Numbered from the stretch's first letter, positions 26,178-35,599 are shown. The stretch: DNA of 64,000 nt from [Eubacterium] eligens ATCC 27750 (GCF_000146185.1 NC_012780.1:248001-312000), one strand, 5' to 3'. Program-made: numbers and translations. The notes: a model not told the origin generated them from the sequence alone.

Positions 26178-26924
26178 TTATCTTAAATTAGGAGCCGGAA
26201 GAGGATTCTCTGGTGTAACTGCATCCCAGTAATTGTTCATAAGCTTCTCTAATGCTCTCTGTGGAATCATTGGCTGCGAAGCATAATCAATCATATCCTG
26301 AGGGATATCTTCACCTTTTCCCATAACCTTACCGATTTCTGTATATCTCTTAAGATATTCATTAATCTGATTTACCATTGGTGGAATTGCAAACATTTCA
26401 CTCTGCGGACAAAGGAGAGCCTGATATCTGCCCTTGCCATAGATAAAATTAAATTCCTTGATAAGTGCATCATATATCTCCTGAGTCCTTCCGTATCCAC
26501 ATGATGATATAACATAGAACTTCTTGCCGCTTACATCATAACGGAATTCGTGGAACGCATTATCTCCGATATCTCTTACCTTGCCATTGTAAGTCTCCAT
26601 AAGTGGCATGATTCTGTCAACAAATGTTTTCATTGGACCTGGCATGCCAAAGAAATACAGTGGAAAACTGTATATTATCACATCTGCATTCATGAATTTA
26701 ACATGAACATCCTGCATAACATCATTGATAACGCACTGTCCCGCTGTCTTTCCCCAACAGCTCATGCATCCCATACATGGCTTAATATCCATATCTTTAA
26801 CTGTAAGAAGCTCAATTTCAGCTTCCGGATTAGTCTCCTTAAGTCCTTTAAGAACCGCATTTGTCATCTGCATAGTATTACTCTTAGGTCCTTTAGGACT
26901 TCCGTTTACTACCAAAACCTTCAT
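26178..26924 (-). CDS. Flavodoxin-fold NAD(P)H-dependent oxidoreductase
   Basis: MKVLVVNGSPKGPKSNT is the FMN phosphate-binding loop, followed by CMGCMSCWG (a Cys-rich stretch typical of iron-sulfur flavoprotein-like reductases), YSFPLYFFGMPGPMKTF and DRI. It is 248 residues, soluble, with a C-terminal extension of ~60 residues. It may supply reducing equivalents to lipid modification in this operon, by context only. Ribosome site AAGGAGG. Confidence 0.82.
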   Translation of the reverse strand: MKVLVVNGSPKGPKSNTMQMTNAVLKGLKETNPEAEIELLTVKDMDIKPCMGCMSCWGKTAGQCVINDVMQDVHVKFMNADVIIYSFPLYFFGMPGPMKTFVDRIMPLMETYNGKVRDIGDNAFHEFRYDVSGKKFYVISSCGYGRTQEIYDALIKEFNFIYGKGRYQALLCPQSEMFAIPPMVNQINEYLKRYTEIGKVMGKGEDIPQDMIDYASQPMIPQRALEKLMNNYWDAVTPENPLPAPNLR

Positions 26925-26926
26925 TA

Positions 26927-27835
26927 TTAATCCTCCTTGTTTTCCGCAGGAAAATCCGAGCCTCTCTGGCGAGGAGAGGATTTATCCTCCATAAACTTCT
27001 CAAATGCTTTAAACTGTTTTCTCATCGTGTCATATCCATACTGATAGCACTGAAGAAGTTTTTCATTATTATTCTCAAAGTGTCTTATCATCTGCTCCTC
27101 CGGACGGATAACAAAGACCTTTCCCTCTTTCACAAGCTTTTTCATGAACTTATCCTGCCTGTCATAAGCCTGCCTTCTGTGTGCCATAGCATCACAAAGT
27201 TCCGGATATTTCTTGTAGCTCCACTCTATAAGCTTCTTTACCTTAGAATAATCTGTAGGCTTAGAACCCTCCGGCTTGGTAAGTACAACAACAATCTTAT
27301 CGCACCCCTTCTCAACTGCTCTTTCAAGCGGTATCGAATCGATAATACTTCCATCAAGATAATGATAGCCGTCAATTTCAACAGGTTCACATATAAATGG
27401 CACAGAGCAGCTTGCCATCTGACACTTCAAGAATTCATCCTTCGTCTTAAAATTCCCTTTATACTCAGCCTTTCCAGTCTCGCAATTAACAACAACACTC
27501 TCACACTCTGTCTTAGATGCGAAAAATGTGTCAAAATCATAAGGAATATCTTTAAGAGCATATTCGGCTACCAGCATTTCAAGATTAAGAATCTTCTTAT
27601 TCTCGAAAAGCTGTCCGACTCCATAATAGCTTTCAGCATTTTCATGGGTAATTATCTTTTTCGTTCTTCCTTCCTGTCTGGAAACATAGTTTACCGCATT
27701 ACCTGCCCCCGCAGACACTCCTATAACATAGTCATAATAAATGTCCTTCTTAAGCATGTAATCAAGCACTCCGGCTGAGAAAATACCTCTCATAGCCCCG
27801 CCTTCCAGCACAAGTCCTGTCTTTACTTCACTCAT
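26927..27835 (-). CDS. Patatin-like phospholipase/acyl hydrolase
   Basis: The oxyanion loop GLVLEGGAMRGIFSAG, the nucleophile elbow GVSAG (Ser41), and the D-G of YHYLDGSIID define a bacterial patatin (302 residues). It would release fatty acids from lipids. It sits between ACP and flavodoxin-fold genes with 2-9 base gaps, so it is cotranscribed with acyl-transfer genes. It may supply acyl groups that the ligase then activates. Confidence 0.88.
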   Translation of the reverse strand: MSEVKTGLVLEGGAMRGIFSAGVLDYMLKKDIYYDYVIGVSAGAGNAVNYVSRQEGRTKKIITHENAESYYGVGQLFENKKILNLEMLVAEYALKDIPYDFDTFFASKTECESVVVNCETGKAEYKGNFKTKDEFLKCQMASCSVPFICEPVEIDGYHYLDGSIIDSIPLERAVEKGCDKIVVVLTKPEGSKPTDYSKVKKLIEWSYKKYPELCDAMAHRRQAYDRQDKFMKKLVKEGKVFVIRPEEQMIRHFENNNEKLLQCYQYGYDTMRKQFKAFEKFMEDKSSPRQRGSDFPAENKED

Positions 27836-27844
27836 AGGTGACCT

Positions 27845-28072
27845 CTATTTAGCGTTAGCTTCTACATAATCAACAATATCTTTAACAGTTTCAAGCTTGG
27901 CATCAGAACTGAATCTGATCTTAAACTCATCCTCAACAGTAATAGCCAGTAACATCATATTAAGAGAATCAACTCCTAAATCTGTTGCAAGAACACTGTC
28001 CATTGTAATAGTTGCCGGGTCGCACTGTGGCATAACCCTTCCAAAAATTTCCTTTAACTTCTCAAATACCAT
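27845..28072 (-). CDS. Acyl carrier protein
   Basis: The 75-residue acidic protein has the 4'-phosphopantetheine site DLGVDSLNMMLL, with Ser in DSL. The context (acyl ligase, acyltransferases) suggests a dedicated carrier for this operon rather than the housekeeping AcpP, which normally sits near fabD/fabF. Ribosome site AAGGAG. The GC-rich repeat begins 28 bases upstream of its ATG. Confidence 0.92.
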   Translation of the reverse strand: MVFEKLKEIFGRVMPQCDPATITMDSVLATDLGVDSLNMMLLAITVEDEFKIRFSSDAKLETVKDIVDYVEANAK

Positions 28073-28100
28073 GATAAAATCTCCTTTTGATTTATTTTAT

Positions 28101-28705
28101 GAAATCCGGTGGGGTGTGTTGGCAATCGGACGGTACGCGGTTTTGGAAAGGCTCGCTCCAAAAACACGCTTCCGCTCGGCTACTGACGCAGCGGACACTA
28201 AGCTCGTTCTGGCTTTTGATGAGGGATGCCGCGAGCAAGCTCCCGCATCCCTCATCAAAATCCCGAACTCCCTAAGTGCCGGCGTCCTCCGACGGTTTTT
28301 TCCGCAAGCCTTTTCAAAACCACGTACCTGCGACTGACACCTCCCAGATTATAATCAACTAAAACTGTATGGTCGCCAGCCTTCAGCTGTCTGCCCACCG
28401 TCGCCTACGCCCCTACCCACCGGGCGACCCCTCCGCAGGAGGCAGCCCGGAAGGCTGTGGCTGACGCAGGGGCTGCGAGCTGGGTGGGATGCGGACGGCG
28501 TGTGAGTGTGTAGTAGTTTGAAACCGTTGGAGGACGCCGGCACTTGGTAAGCTGGAGCAGTTGGCACTTCGTGCCAACAAACTCCAGCGAACCTAGTACC
28601 GTTGCGTCCGGATACGAGCGAAAGCGTGTTTCAAAATGCTACACACCCACACAACGCCCGCGTCACACCCAGCCGCAGCCCCGTTCGTCCTGTCACTACC
28701 TTCCG
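28101..28705. repeat. GC-rich intergenic repeat, copy A (605 bp)
   Basis: This block is far richer in G and C than its surroundings. It is a near copy of 30231-30665, starting with GAAATCCGGTGGGGTG and ending TCACTACCTTCCG. The right ~235 bases differ from copy B at only a few positions. It contains nested palindromes: GCTGGAG...CTCCAGC enclosing GTTGGCAC-TTC-GTGCCAAC at ~28550-28587. Left and right ends are partly inverse to each other (AACACGCTTCCGCTCG against CGAGCGAAAGCGTGTT). It lies within an operon between the ligase and ACP genes. Open frames inside it are not protein-like. Confidence 0.85.
28199..28340. repeat. 142-bp insertion inside repeat copy A
   Basis: Relative to copy B, copy A has 142 extra bases bounded by a GACAC direct repeat. 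The insertion holds a perfect 16-bp hairpin (28214-28229 with 28245-28260, arms TTTTGATGAGGGATGC and complement, loop 15). It also holds an inverted copy of a piece of the same repeat (AGTGCCGGCGTCCTCC against GGAGGACGCCGGCACT). It looks like a nested palindromic element with a 5-bp target duplication. Confidence 0.65.
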
Positions 28706-28720
28706 GGCACCACCACAACC

Positions 28721-30205
28721 TTACGCCTGATTCCTCAAAATCTTCATTGCGCCATTTCTCTTAAAATCTTCTGTACGCACCTTAAGCTTAAGCACTCTCT
28801 TGAATGGTGGGAGTTCCTTATTAACCTCATTAACAGTTTCCTGCAATCTGTTCTGGATTTCTTCCTCAGATGCACCCTCTAATTCAGGCATATATGGAAT
28901 AATCTCAACACCGATAACAGTGTTTCCATTCATTTCCATCTCCTGTACAAGACAATCCTTTACAAGCGACTGCTTGTAGAACAATTCCTCTATCTCTTCT
29001 GGCGATACATTTTCACCATTAGGAAGAATGATAAGATTCTTGATACGACCTGTTATGTATATCCAGTCATTATCATCAAACTCAACAAGGTCACCTGTCT
29101 TAAACCATCCGTCTTCTAATACTTCTGCTGTATGCTCAGGATCCTTGTAATATTCCTTCATTACATTATCACCCTTAATCCAGAGTTCTCCTTCAACAAC
29201 CTTAACCTGCTGTTCTGGATAAATGTGTCCCATAGATTCAGGCTTCTTATCTGTATCGCAATTGCCTGATGTCAGGTTAGCACACTCTGTAAGTCCATAA
29301 CCCGCGCATAATGTAATTCCTAATTCACGGCACTCTGCCATCTGTCTTGGAGGAACAGGTGCAGCTCCGCACATGATAAGCTCAAGATCTCCTAAGAATG
29401 CTCTTCCCTTAAGCCTGGCAATGTTAAGGATAATCTCAACAAGACCAGGAACAAGTACAAGCGTTGTAGGTCTTACAACAGGAATATCACCGATACCGGC
29501 TCTCATATCAACACATGTATATATAAGCGAACCTGTATACAATTTAGCCATATATCCCATAATTGCCCCAAATATGTGTGAAAGAGGAAGCATAGCTATA
29601 TATCTCTTATGGAGAATACTTCCCGGTCCAAATACTCCATTAAATGAGCCCCTCATAATAGAACCGTGGCTGTGAACTGCACCCTTAGGCGCTCCTGTAG
29701 TTCCACCTGTAAAGAAAATGGCTGCTGTAGTATCCTTTTCAACATCTGCAAATGCACTTTCTGTCTCACCAATAGAAGTGCTTGGCCATGTCTTACAAGG
29801 AAGATTAGCTGTAACCTCTGTAAATTCCTTGCCAACGAACATACCAGCAAGGTCAAACTTCATGCTGATTCCTGCAAGTGCCTTATCGTTAAGTGCATTA
29901 GGAAGCATAATAAGTACATGTCCAGCCGCTGGAATTGCAAGGAAAAGCTCCATTGCATCTAAATCGTTCTTTGCAAGTACTGCTATGTTAGAACCCTTCT
30001 CAAGTCCTAATGAATTAATAAATGTAACTCTCTTAGCAACTCTTGAAACAAGCTCCTCATATGTATATGTAGTAACCTTGTCACTTATGGCTGGATAATC
30101 AGAATATTGCTTCTTAATAAATTCAAGAAACTTTGGAATAGTTGGAATATATTCCAAAGTAGCCATTTCATCAGTATCTACCATGTTATAAAAATAATTA
30201 TTCAT
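28721..30205 (-). CDS. AMP-forming acyl ligase (acyl-CoA/acyl-ACP synthetase family)
   Basis: Adenylation motifs are complete: FTGGTTGAPKGAVHSHG (P-loop), YGLTECANL, GDLVEFDDNDWIYITGR and C-terminal FKRNGAMKILR with the catalytic Lys. It is 494 residues. It activates a carboxylic acid as acyl-AMP and passes it to CoA or, given the ACP gene next to it, probably to that carrier. The substrate chain cannot be predicted. The gene is flanked on both sides by GC-rich repeats A and B. Confidence 0.88.
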   Translation of the reverse strand: MNNYFYNMVDTDEMATLEYIPTIPKFLEFIKKQYSDYPAISDKVTTYTYEELVSRVAKRVTFINSLGLEKGSNIAVLAKNDLDAMELFLAIPAAGHVLIMLPNALNDKALAGISMKFDLAGMFVGKEFTEVTANLPCKTWPSTSIGETESAFADVEKDTTAAIFFTGGTTGAPKGAVHSHGSIMRGSFNGVFGPGSILHKRYIAMLPLSHIFGAIMGYMAKLYTGSLIYTCVDMRAGIGDIPVVRPTTLVLVPGLVEIILNIARLKGRAFLGDLELIMCGAAPVPPRQMAECRELGITLCAGYGLTECANLTSGNCDTDKKPESMGHIYPEQQVKVVEGELWIKGDNVMKEYYKDPEHTAEVLEDGWFKTGDLVEFDDNDWIYITGRIKNLIILPNGENVSPEEIEELFYKQSLVKDCLVQEMEMNGNTVIGVEIIPYMPELEGASEEEIQNRLQETVNEVNKELPPFKRVLKLKVRTEDFKRNGAMKILRNQA

Positions 30206-30230
30206 GCTTTGCTCCTTATTTTACTTTATT

Positions 30231-30665
30231 GAAATCCGGTGGGGTGTGTTGGCAATCAGACGGTACGCGGTTTTGAAAAAGCCCGCTCCAAAAACACGCT
30301 TCCGCTCGGCTACGGACGCAACGGACACCTCCCGGATTATAATCAACTGCCATGCGTCATCGCAAACCTCTACGCCCCACCGGGCGGACCCTCCAAAGGA
30401 GGCAGCCCGAAAGGCTGTGGCAAACGCAGGGGCTGCGAGCTGGGTGGGATGCGGACGGCGTGTGAGTATGTAGTAGTTTGAAACCGTTGGAGGACGCCGG
30501 CACTTGGTAAGCTGGAGCAGTTGGCACTTCGTGCCAACAAACTCCAGCGAACCTAGTACCGTTGCGTCCGGATACGAGCGAAAGCGTGTTTCAAAATGCT
30601 ACACACCCACACAACGCCCGCGTCACACCCAGCCGCAGCCCCGTCCGTCCTGTCACTACCTTCCG
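30231..30665. repeat. GC-rich intergenic repeat, copy B (435 bp)
   Basis: This is the same repeat as 28101-28705 in the same orientation but without the 142-bp insertion and with a divergent middle (30350-30400). Its right end overlaps the last codons and stop of the PlsC-like gene (30656-30665), so that gene's C-terminus (EQLGR) is provided by the repeat. Its left end is 25 bases before the start of the ligase gene. Confidence 0.85.
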
Positions 30666-31273
30666 AGCTGCTCCACAGCCTCCCGGAACCTCGCACACTC
30701 CCCTGCGAGATACTCTGCATTAAGCCCTTTTCCCTCTTTAGTAAGTTCCATCGGCTCGCCAACATACAGCTTAAGTCTCTTCCCAAACAGCTTATGATAT
30801 TCTCCGTCATTATATACCGGAACAATTTTTGCACCTGACATAACTGCCAGCATTGCAAAGCCCGGCTTGAATTCATCCATAACCCCTGTCTTAGAAGTAT
30901 GTCCTTCTGGGAAAATTATCATATTATCTCCTGCACGAAGATGCTCCGATGCTCCTCTTATCCATGTAATGTCTGTTCCAAAGCGGTCTACAGAAATAAA
31001 CTTACCACCGCTTGTAATCCACTTTAGAATCTTCTTATCAGCCCAGTCTTTGGCTATTATAAGTACACTGTTCTTAAACAGCATATAAAACATCTGTCCA
31101 TCATTATGTCCTACATGATTGCCAATAAATATGATTCCGCCTTTTTCAATTTCCTCTTTAGCTTTTCTGCTCTGATAACATATCTTAGGTCTGAACATAA
31201 TATACAGGTAAGCGTATAAAAGACCTCTCCCCATACTGGCTGTTACATTAATAAATGCATTTTTCTTTCTCAT
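30656..31273 (-). CDS. PlsC-like acyltransferase, first gene of the lipid operon
   Basis: Motifs NHVGHND (H-x4-D), FISVDRFG and FPEGHTSKTG identify a glycerolipid acyltransferase of 205 residues, shorter than the second PlsC-like protein in the operon. It has one hydrophobic N-terminal stretch (LLYAYLYIMF). It is the promoter-proximal gene, transcribed divergently from the TetR-type regulator. Its last residues fall inside repeat B. Confidence 0.87.
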   Translation of the reverse strand: MRKKNAFINVTASMGRGLLYAYLYIMFRPKICYQSRKAKEEIEKGGIIFIGNHVGHNDGQMFYMLFKNSVLIIAKDWADKKILKWITSGGKFISVDRFGTDITWIRGASEHLRAGDNMIIFPEGHTSKTGVMDEFKPGFAMLAVMSGAKIVPVYNDGEYHKLFGKRLKLYVGEPMELTKEGKGLNAEYLAGECARFREAVEQLGR

Positions 31274-31350
31274 TTGATACCTCTTGCTGTCAAATCATTT
31301 ATCCGCGTATTACTATTTAATCACAAGTTAATACACAAACGTTCCAATAT

Positions 31351-31381
31351 CATACAATATGTTTCCAATCAGCATTGTATG
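31351..31381. promoter_or_regulatory. Candidate operator in the divergent region 31274-31565
   Basis: CATACAAT and ATTGTATG are perfect 8-bp arms 15 bases apart, located between the lipid operon and the TetR-type gene. It is a plausible binding site for that regulator. Nothing else structured is seen in this 292-base gap apart from the promoter at 31453-31481. Confidence 0.35.
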
Positions 31382-31452
31382 TTTTTTAACAAATATTTTC
31401 AAAGGTCAATTAATTTCTTTTTGGCACTTATGTAACATTTTGTCGTATTTTG

Positions 31453-31481
31453 TTTACTATTATTTGCAAATGTTGTACAAT
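31453..31481 (+). promoter_or_regulatory. Candidate promoter of the TetR-type gene
   Basis: TTTACT and TACAAT separated by 17 bases, 85 bases upstream of the start codon. Confidence 0.45.
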
Positions 31482-31565
31482 ATAGTTAACTGCAAAATAC
31501 ATTTTTCATAGTATTTTCATAACAATTTTATATATATTTTATAATCTGATTAATAGGAGTTTATT

Positions 31566-32177
31566 ATGGCAAAATCTGAAGAAATCAGTTTTACTTCTGC
31601 ACATGAAATTAAAGCTGACCGCAGAATTCTAAAAACTAAAAAAGCGATTTACGAAGCACTTGTTGAACTTATGCAGAAGAAAAAGCTAAATTCAATAACA
31701 GTTACTGAGCTTGCTGCACAGGCTGACATTAACAGAAAAACATTTTACACATATTACTCAACTGTCAATGATGTTCTTGATGAAGGAATTAATGAACTTA
31801 TAACATCTCTTAAAGATCTTTTGTGTGCTATGTCTGAGGATTATAATATGTTCTCACCTCAGACTTTATTTGCATTTCTTAATACAATTATGTCTGATGC
31901 AGATATTGCAAGAGACCTTTTTGCTTCGGACAACGGAAGCCTGCTTTTTAACAGGCTTCAGAAAGCATTGCAGGAAACTCTTCTCAAAGAGCTGGTAGAA
32001 AAGGATATTAAGATGAATGTTCCTTCTGAACAATATCCTCTGATTTCTAGCTTTGTCGCTGGCGGAATGGTTTCCGCGTATTATGAATGGATAACCAATC
32101 CTGACGGTATTACTCTTGATGAAATGGCACGCACACTTACAACGCTTATTATTTCTGGCGTTCACGCATTTGCATAA
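31566..32177 (+). CDS. TetR/AcrR-family transcriptional regulator
   Basis: The N-terminal DNA-binding domain is clear (ILKTKKAIYEALVELM, SITVTELAAQADINRKTFYTYY); the ligand domain is variable. It is 203 residues. It is divergent from the lipid operon and 9 bases ahead of a second HTH gene. The likely role is sensing an acyl compound or lipid and repressing the operon at 31.3-24.4 kb. The target assignment is inference. Confidence 0.85.
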   Translation: MAKSEEISFTSAHEIKADRRILKTKKAIYEALVELMQKKKLNSITVTELAAQADINRKTFYTYYSTVNDVLDEGINELITSLKDLLCAMSEDYNMFSPQTLFAFLNTIMSDADIARDLFASDNGSLLFNRLQKALQETLLKELVEKDIKMNVPSEQYPLISSFVAGGMVSAYYEWITNPDGITLDEMARTLTTLIISGVHAFA

Positions 32178-32186
32178 GGAGAGCTT

Positions 32187-33689
32187 ATGACTTTTAATGA
32201 CAAATTTAAGTTTCTGATGGATATAACAAACACTAATAACACAACTCTGGCTGGTGCTGTTGGCATCGATAATTCTGCTGTAAGCCTGTATCGCAGTGGT
32301 AAGAGAAAATGTCCTCGTAATAAGGAAATTTTAAGACGAATGTCGGACTATTTTGCCGCTTCAATTAAACTCAGCTATCAAAGAAAGGCTTTGGCTCTTG
32401 CATCTGATTATAGCAGATTCAATCATTCAAGACCTTTGCCTGAATATTCAGACATGCTTTACCAGTGGCTGGCGGATGAGCTTCCTCAGACCAATACACT
32501 GGTTGACGGCATTCTTAATGAAAATATCTCTTCATCAGGCACTAATAATATTATGGGAATAAAATCCATTGACGTAATTCCCAATGCTACCAGTATTCTT
32601 TATAAGTCCGAAGGAAAAAAACAGGCTGTTATCAGTTTTATCAACCATCTTCTTACCCTTGAAGACCACGGTACAGTATATGTATGGATTGATGATGATG
32701 TTTACAGTATATTTGATAATAAGGAAATTCTTAATTCTATACAGGAGCTTCTGCTCAGATTGATAGATTATGGATATACTATATGCCAGATTTCCCCTTC
32801 TCCTGTTAATACCACTCAGTTTTTTGAAGAGTTTTTCTACTGGGTTCCGGCATATATTACCGGACGGGTGAAATCTTACTACTATCCTCGCATGCGTGAT
32901 AATCTGTTTTCAAAAATAAGCATAATTTATCCTCCGCATGTTGCAGTTTACTCTGACTGTCTTTCAACGGTAAGTGATAATTCATTTACTGTTATGACAA
33001 CCGAACCTGCAGTTATTTCTATTAAAGAAAACGAATTCAAAACATTTTTATCCTACTGCAGGCCAACCATGAATATATATGAATCAGCAGAGGATGTTTC
33101 TAAGTGTTTCCACCGTATCTTAAACACCCATGTAAACCATATCCAGAAGGGATTGAGTCTTCCTCCAGCAGCCATGCCGGAAGAGCTGATAACAGAGTTT
33201 CTTAATAATAATCCTGATAGCCTTGGTGTAAATCTGCGTACCTCTTACCAGTTATCCACTGTATTTGATGATTTACGCAATGTTGATATATGTCCACTGG
33301 CAACTGCTGAAGAAGTTATAGCTGGTCATGTTCCGGTTATTTTCCCTGTTGTAAGACAACAGACAGCTGTATATTACACGCCCCGTTCTTATGCAAAGCA
33401 TCTGCAGAATATTATAAGAATTATGGATACATATCCTGACTATTTCTTTGTTCCGATACAATACGATCCAGATGATAACGTATGTATAATTGTTAACGAA
33501 GGATCTGAGGCAATACTTGTCCGTACAGCCCTGCCAAGCATGGTTTTTGATTTCAATCACCCACAGATTGTACAGAACTTTCAGGAATATCTTTATAAGA
33601 TTGCCAACGAAATTGGTTATTCGGATATCAATCGTAAGAAAATCCGGGCACAGCTAAAGGAATTAATAAATGTACTAGAAAAAGCATAA
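32187..33689 (+). CDS. Large HTH (XRE-like) protein paired with the TetR-type regulator
   Basis: Residues ~5-65 form a lambda-repressor-like HTH (TTLAGAVGIDNSAVSLYRSG). The remaining ~430 residues are an unrecognised soluble domain with no transmembrane segment. It may be a second, ligand-dependent regulator of the lipid operon. The AAGGAG ribosome site precedes the ATG, and the gene is cotranscribed with the TetR-type gene. Confidence 0.7.
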   Translation: MTFNDKFKFLMDITNTNNTTLAGAVGIDNSAVSLYRSGKRKCPRNKEILRRMSDYFAASIKLSYQRKALALASDYSRFNHSRPLPEYSDMLYQWLADELPQTNTLVDGILNENISSSGTNNIMGIKSIDVIPNATSILYKSEGKKQAVISFINHLLTLEDHGTVYVWIDDDVYSIFDNKEILNSIQELLLRLIDYGYTICQISPSPVNTTQFFEEFFYWVPAYITGRVKSYYYPRMRDNLFSKISIIYPPHVAVYSDCLSTVSDNSFTVMTTEPAVISIKENEFKTFLSYCRPTMNIYESAEDVSKCFHRILNTHVNHIQKGLSLPPAAMPEELITEFLNNNPDSLGVNLRTSYQLSTVFDDLRNVDICPLATAEEVIAGHVPVIFPVVRQQTAVYYTPRSYAKHLQNIIRIMDTYPDYFFVPIQYDPDDNVCIIVNEGSEAILVRTALPSMVFDFNHPQIVQNFQEYLYKIANEIGYSDINRKKIRAQLKELINVLEKA

Positions 33690-33694
33690 AAAAT

Positions 33695-33733
33695 TACCGG
33701 TTAAGTTCTTAATATATACAAACTTAACCGGTA
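33695..33733. terminator. Bidirectional terminator between HTH gene and chemoreceptor
   Basis: TACCGGTTAAGTT and AACTTAACCGGTA are perfect 13-bp arms with a 13-base loop between two convergent genes. Confidence 0.8.
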
Positions 33734-33745
33734 TCTTTATTCTGA

Positions 33746-35599
33746 TTACATCTTAAAATACTTCATATCTTCATTAAGCTGGTCTGATACTTCCTTAACC
33801 TTAGCCGCTGTTTCTGCAAGAATATTAATAGTTGCATTAAGCTCCTGCATAGAAGATGTTGTCTGCTGTGTTGAAGCAGCATTCTCTTCTGATATAGCAG
33901 ATAGATTAGATATTACATCAACAACGGTAACTCTTGAGCTGTCGCATACTTCGGCATTGCCTTTAATAACATCTGTTCCACGCTTTGAAACATTAATGCC
34001 ATTACCAACTTCCTTAAATCTTTCCTTAGTTGCTGCAAGCTTTTCATACTGCTCTCTTACAAGAACTTCTGTACTTCTCATAACCTCAAGTGTTTCTTTC
34101 GAATCATTCTGGAGATCTGTAATAATCTCCTGAATCTTACTTGCTGTGCTGTCAGATTGTGATGAAAGCTTCTGAATCTCTGATGCAACAACTGCAAATC
34201 CTTTTCCTGCTTCTCCTGCTCTTGCTGATTCAATAGAAGCATTCAGTGATAACAGGCTTGTCTGGCTTGCAATATCTGCAATAAGTGAAGCAGCATTGCC
34301 AATCTTATCTACCGATTCATTAGTTGTCTCTATCTGTTTTGCAATTCTTGCAACTGCATCAGTAGTTCTCTGTACTGCATCACTTAATTCAATCATTGTA
34401 TCCTGTGAAGCATTTTCGGCTTCTTCCATGTTCTTAGATGTCTTTGTAAGGTCAGCAATATTATTAACTATCTGAGTAATCTGTTCACCCATTGTCATAA
34501 TTTCATTAGTTGCTGTCTCAATATCTTCTGCCTGTGATACTGCACCCTTAGATATCTCCTCTACTGCTGTACTGATTTCTCCTGCAGCAACACTTGACTG
34601 TGAAGCCATAGAGTCAATTGAATTACCTGACTCACCAAGATCTGTTGCAGACTTTGCAAGACTTCCAACAATTTCTCTTAACTTAATTATAAGAGTTTCA
34701 AGGGCTCTGCCCATGTCTCCGATTTCATCCTTTCTCTTAAGTACAGTCTTATCGACCTCTACTGTAAGATCTCCTCCGGCAACTTTCGTTACAGATACAC
34801 TTGCTCTCTTAATCGACTTTGAAATACTCTGTGCTATAAATGTTGCCACAATTCCTACTAATATAAGTACTACTGCAGAAACTATAAGCATTGTTCCAAC
34901 CTTCTGCATTATATAGTTTGTAATATCTGATGTAGGCTGTCCTGCAAATACACATCCTACAACCTGGTTATTATCCTTTAGTGGCACATATACTGCACAG
35001 TATCTCTTTCCATCTACCTTATAATTAGTATCTCTATATGTCTTTCCCGTCTTAACTACATCCCACACTTCACTTGATATATCTGTTCCCGTTAATCTTG
35101 CTCCCTTTTTATCAGTAAGCGTTGTAAGAACTCTCTTGGTTCCATATGTAAGTGTAACCTGGACATCATTCTTGGAGTTCTTGACATATATATCAAGTGC
35201 AGCCGGTTTAATAGTCAATTCTTCGCCACCCTTGAATAATCTACCGTTCTTATATTCATAGTTGCCTTTAATATCCTCATAAGAACTCTGTACTGCCCCA
35301 CTTAACAGTTCTAGTCCATCCATGGCCTCTTCTTCCAGTCCTGACTTAAGACTGAATACTGTAGTTGTAATAAGCCCCAGTACCATAACAATTACCGGTA
35401 CAATAGCAAGCATAAACAGTCTGAATGTAATACCCGCTCTTCTCTTCTTTCTATCAGCGGCAACCTGTCTGGCTTTCTTCTTAACCTCAGCATCAAGCTC
35501 TTTCTTCTTTGCCCTGATCTCTTTTACCTTCTTCCTATTCTCAGCCTTAATCTCTTCAACTTTTTCAGTTCTTTCGGCCTTAGTATGCATTTTCCCCAT
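33746..35599 (-). CDS. Methyl-accepting chemotaxis protein
   Basis: An unusually long basic cytoplasmic N-terminus (~55 residues, K/R/E-rich) precedes transmembrane helix 1. An extracytoplasmic sensor follows that resembles a single Cache-type domain (~80-225; ends [17 protein letters not shown]), then helix 2, HAMP, and the signalling hairpin ([26 protein letters not shown] in the tip region). 617 residues. The ligand is unknown. It signals through CheA/CheW to flagella, or to another output if the strain is non-motile. Ribosome site GGGAGG supports the start. Confidence 0.9.
   Translation of the reverse strand: MGKMHTKAERTEKVEEIKAENRKKVKEIRAKKKELDAEVKKKARQVAADRKKRRAGITFRLFMLAIVPVIVMVLGLITTTVFSLKSGLEEEAMDGLELLSGAVQSSYEDIKGNYEYKNGRLFKGGEELTIKPAALDIYVKNSKNDVQVTLTYGTKRVLTTLTDKKGARLTGTDISSEVWDVVKTGKTYRDTNYKVDGKRYCAVYVPLKDNNQVVGCVFAGQPTSDITNYIMQKVGTMLIVSAVVLILVGIVATFIAQSISKSIKRASVSVTKVAGGDLTVEVDKTVLKRKDEIGDMGRALETLIIKLREIVGSLAKSATDLGESGNSIDSMASQSSVAAGEISTAVEEISKGAVSQAEDIETATNEIMTMGEQITQIVNNIADLTKTSKNMEEAENASQDTMIELSDAVQRTTDAVARIAKQIETTNESVDKIGNAASLIADIASQTSLLSLNASIESARAGEAGKGFAVVASEIQKLSSQSDSTASKIQEIITDLQNDSKETLEVMRSTEVLVREQYEKLAATKERFKEVGNGINVSKRGTDVIKGNAEVCDSSRVTVVDVISNLSAISEENAASTQQTTSSMQELNATINILAETAAKVKEVSDQLNEDMKYFKM

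Noticed and set aside
27080..27778. 232-codon plus-strand frame
   Set aside because: It is fully antisense to the patatin gene, which has complete motifs and a ribosome site. The antisense product has no recognisable features.
28544..28882. Plus-strand open frames in and beside the GC-rich repeats (also 30204-30838)
   Set aside because: They lie in the repeats or antisense to the ligase, and the same frames appear in both copies only because the DNA is duplicated. The products are low-complexity (Pro/Ser/His) with no family features.
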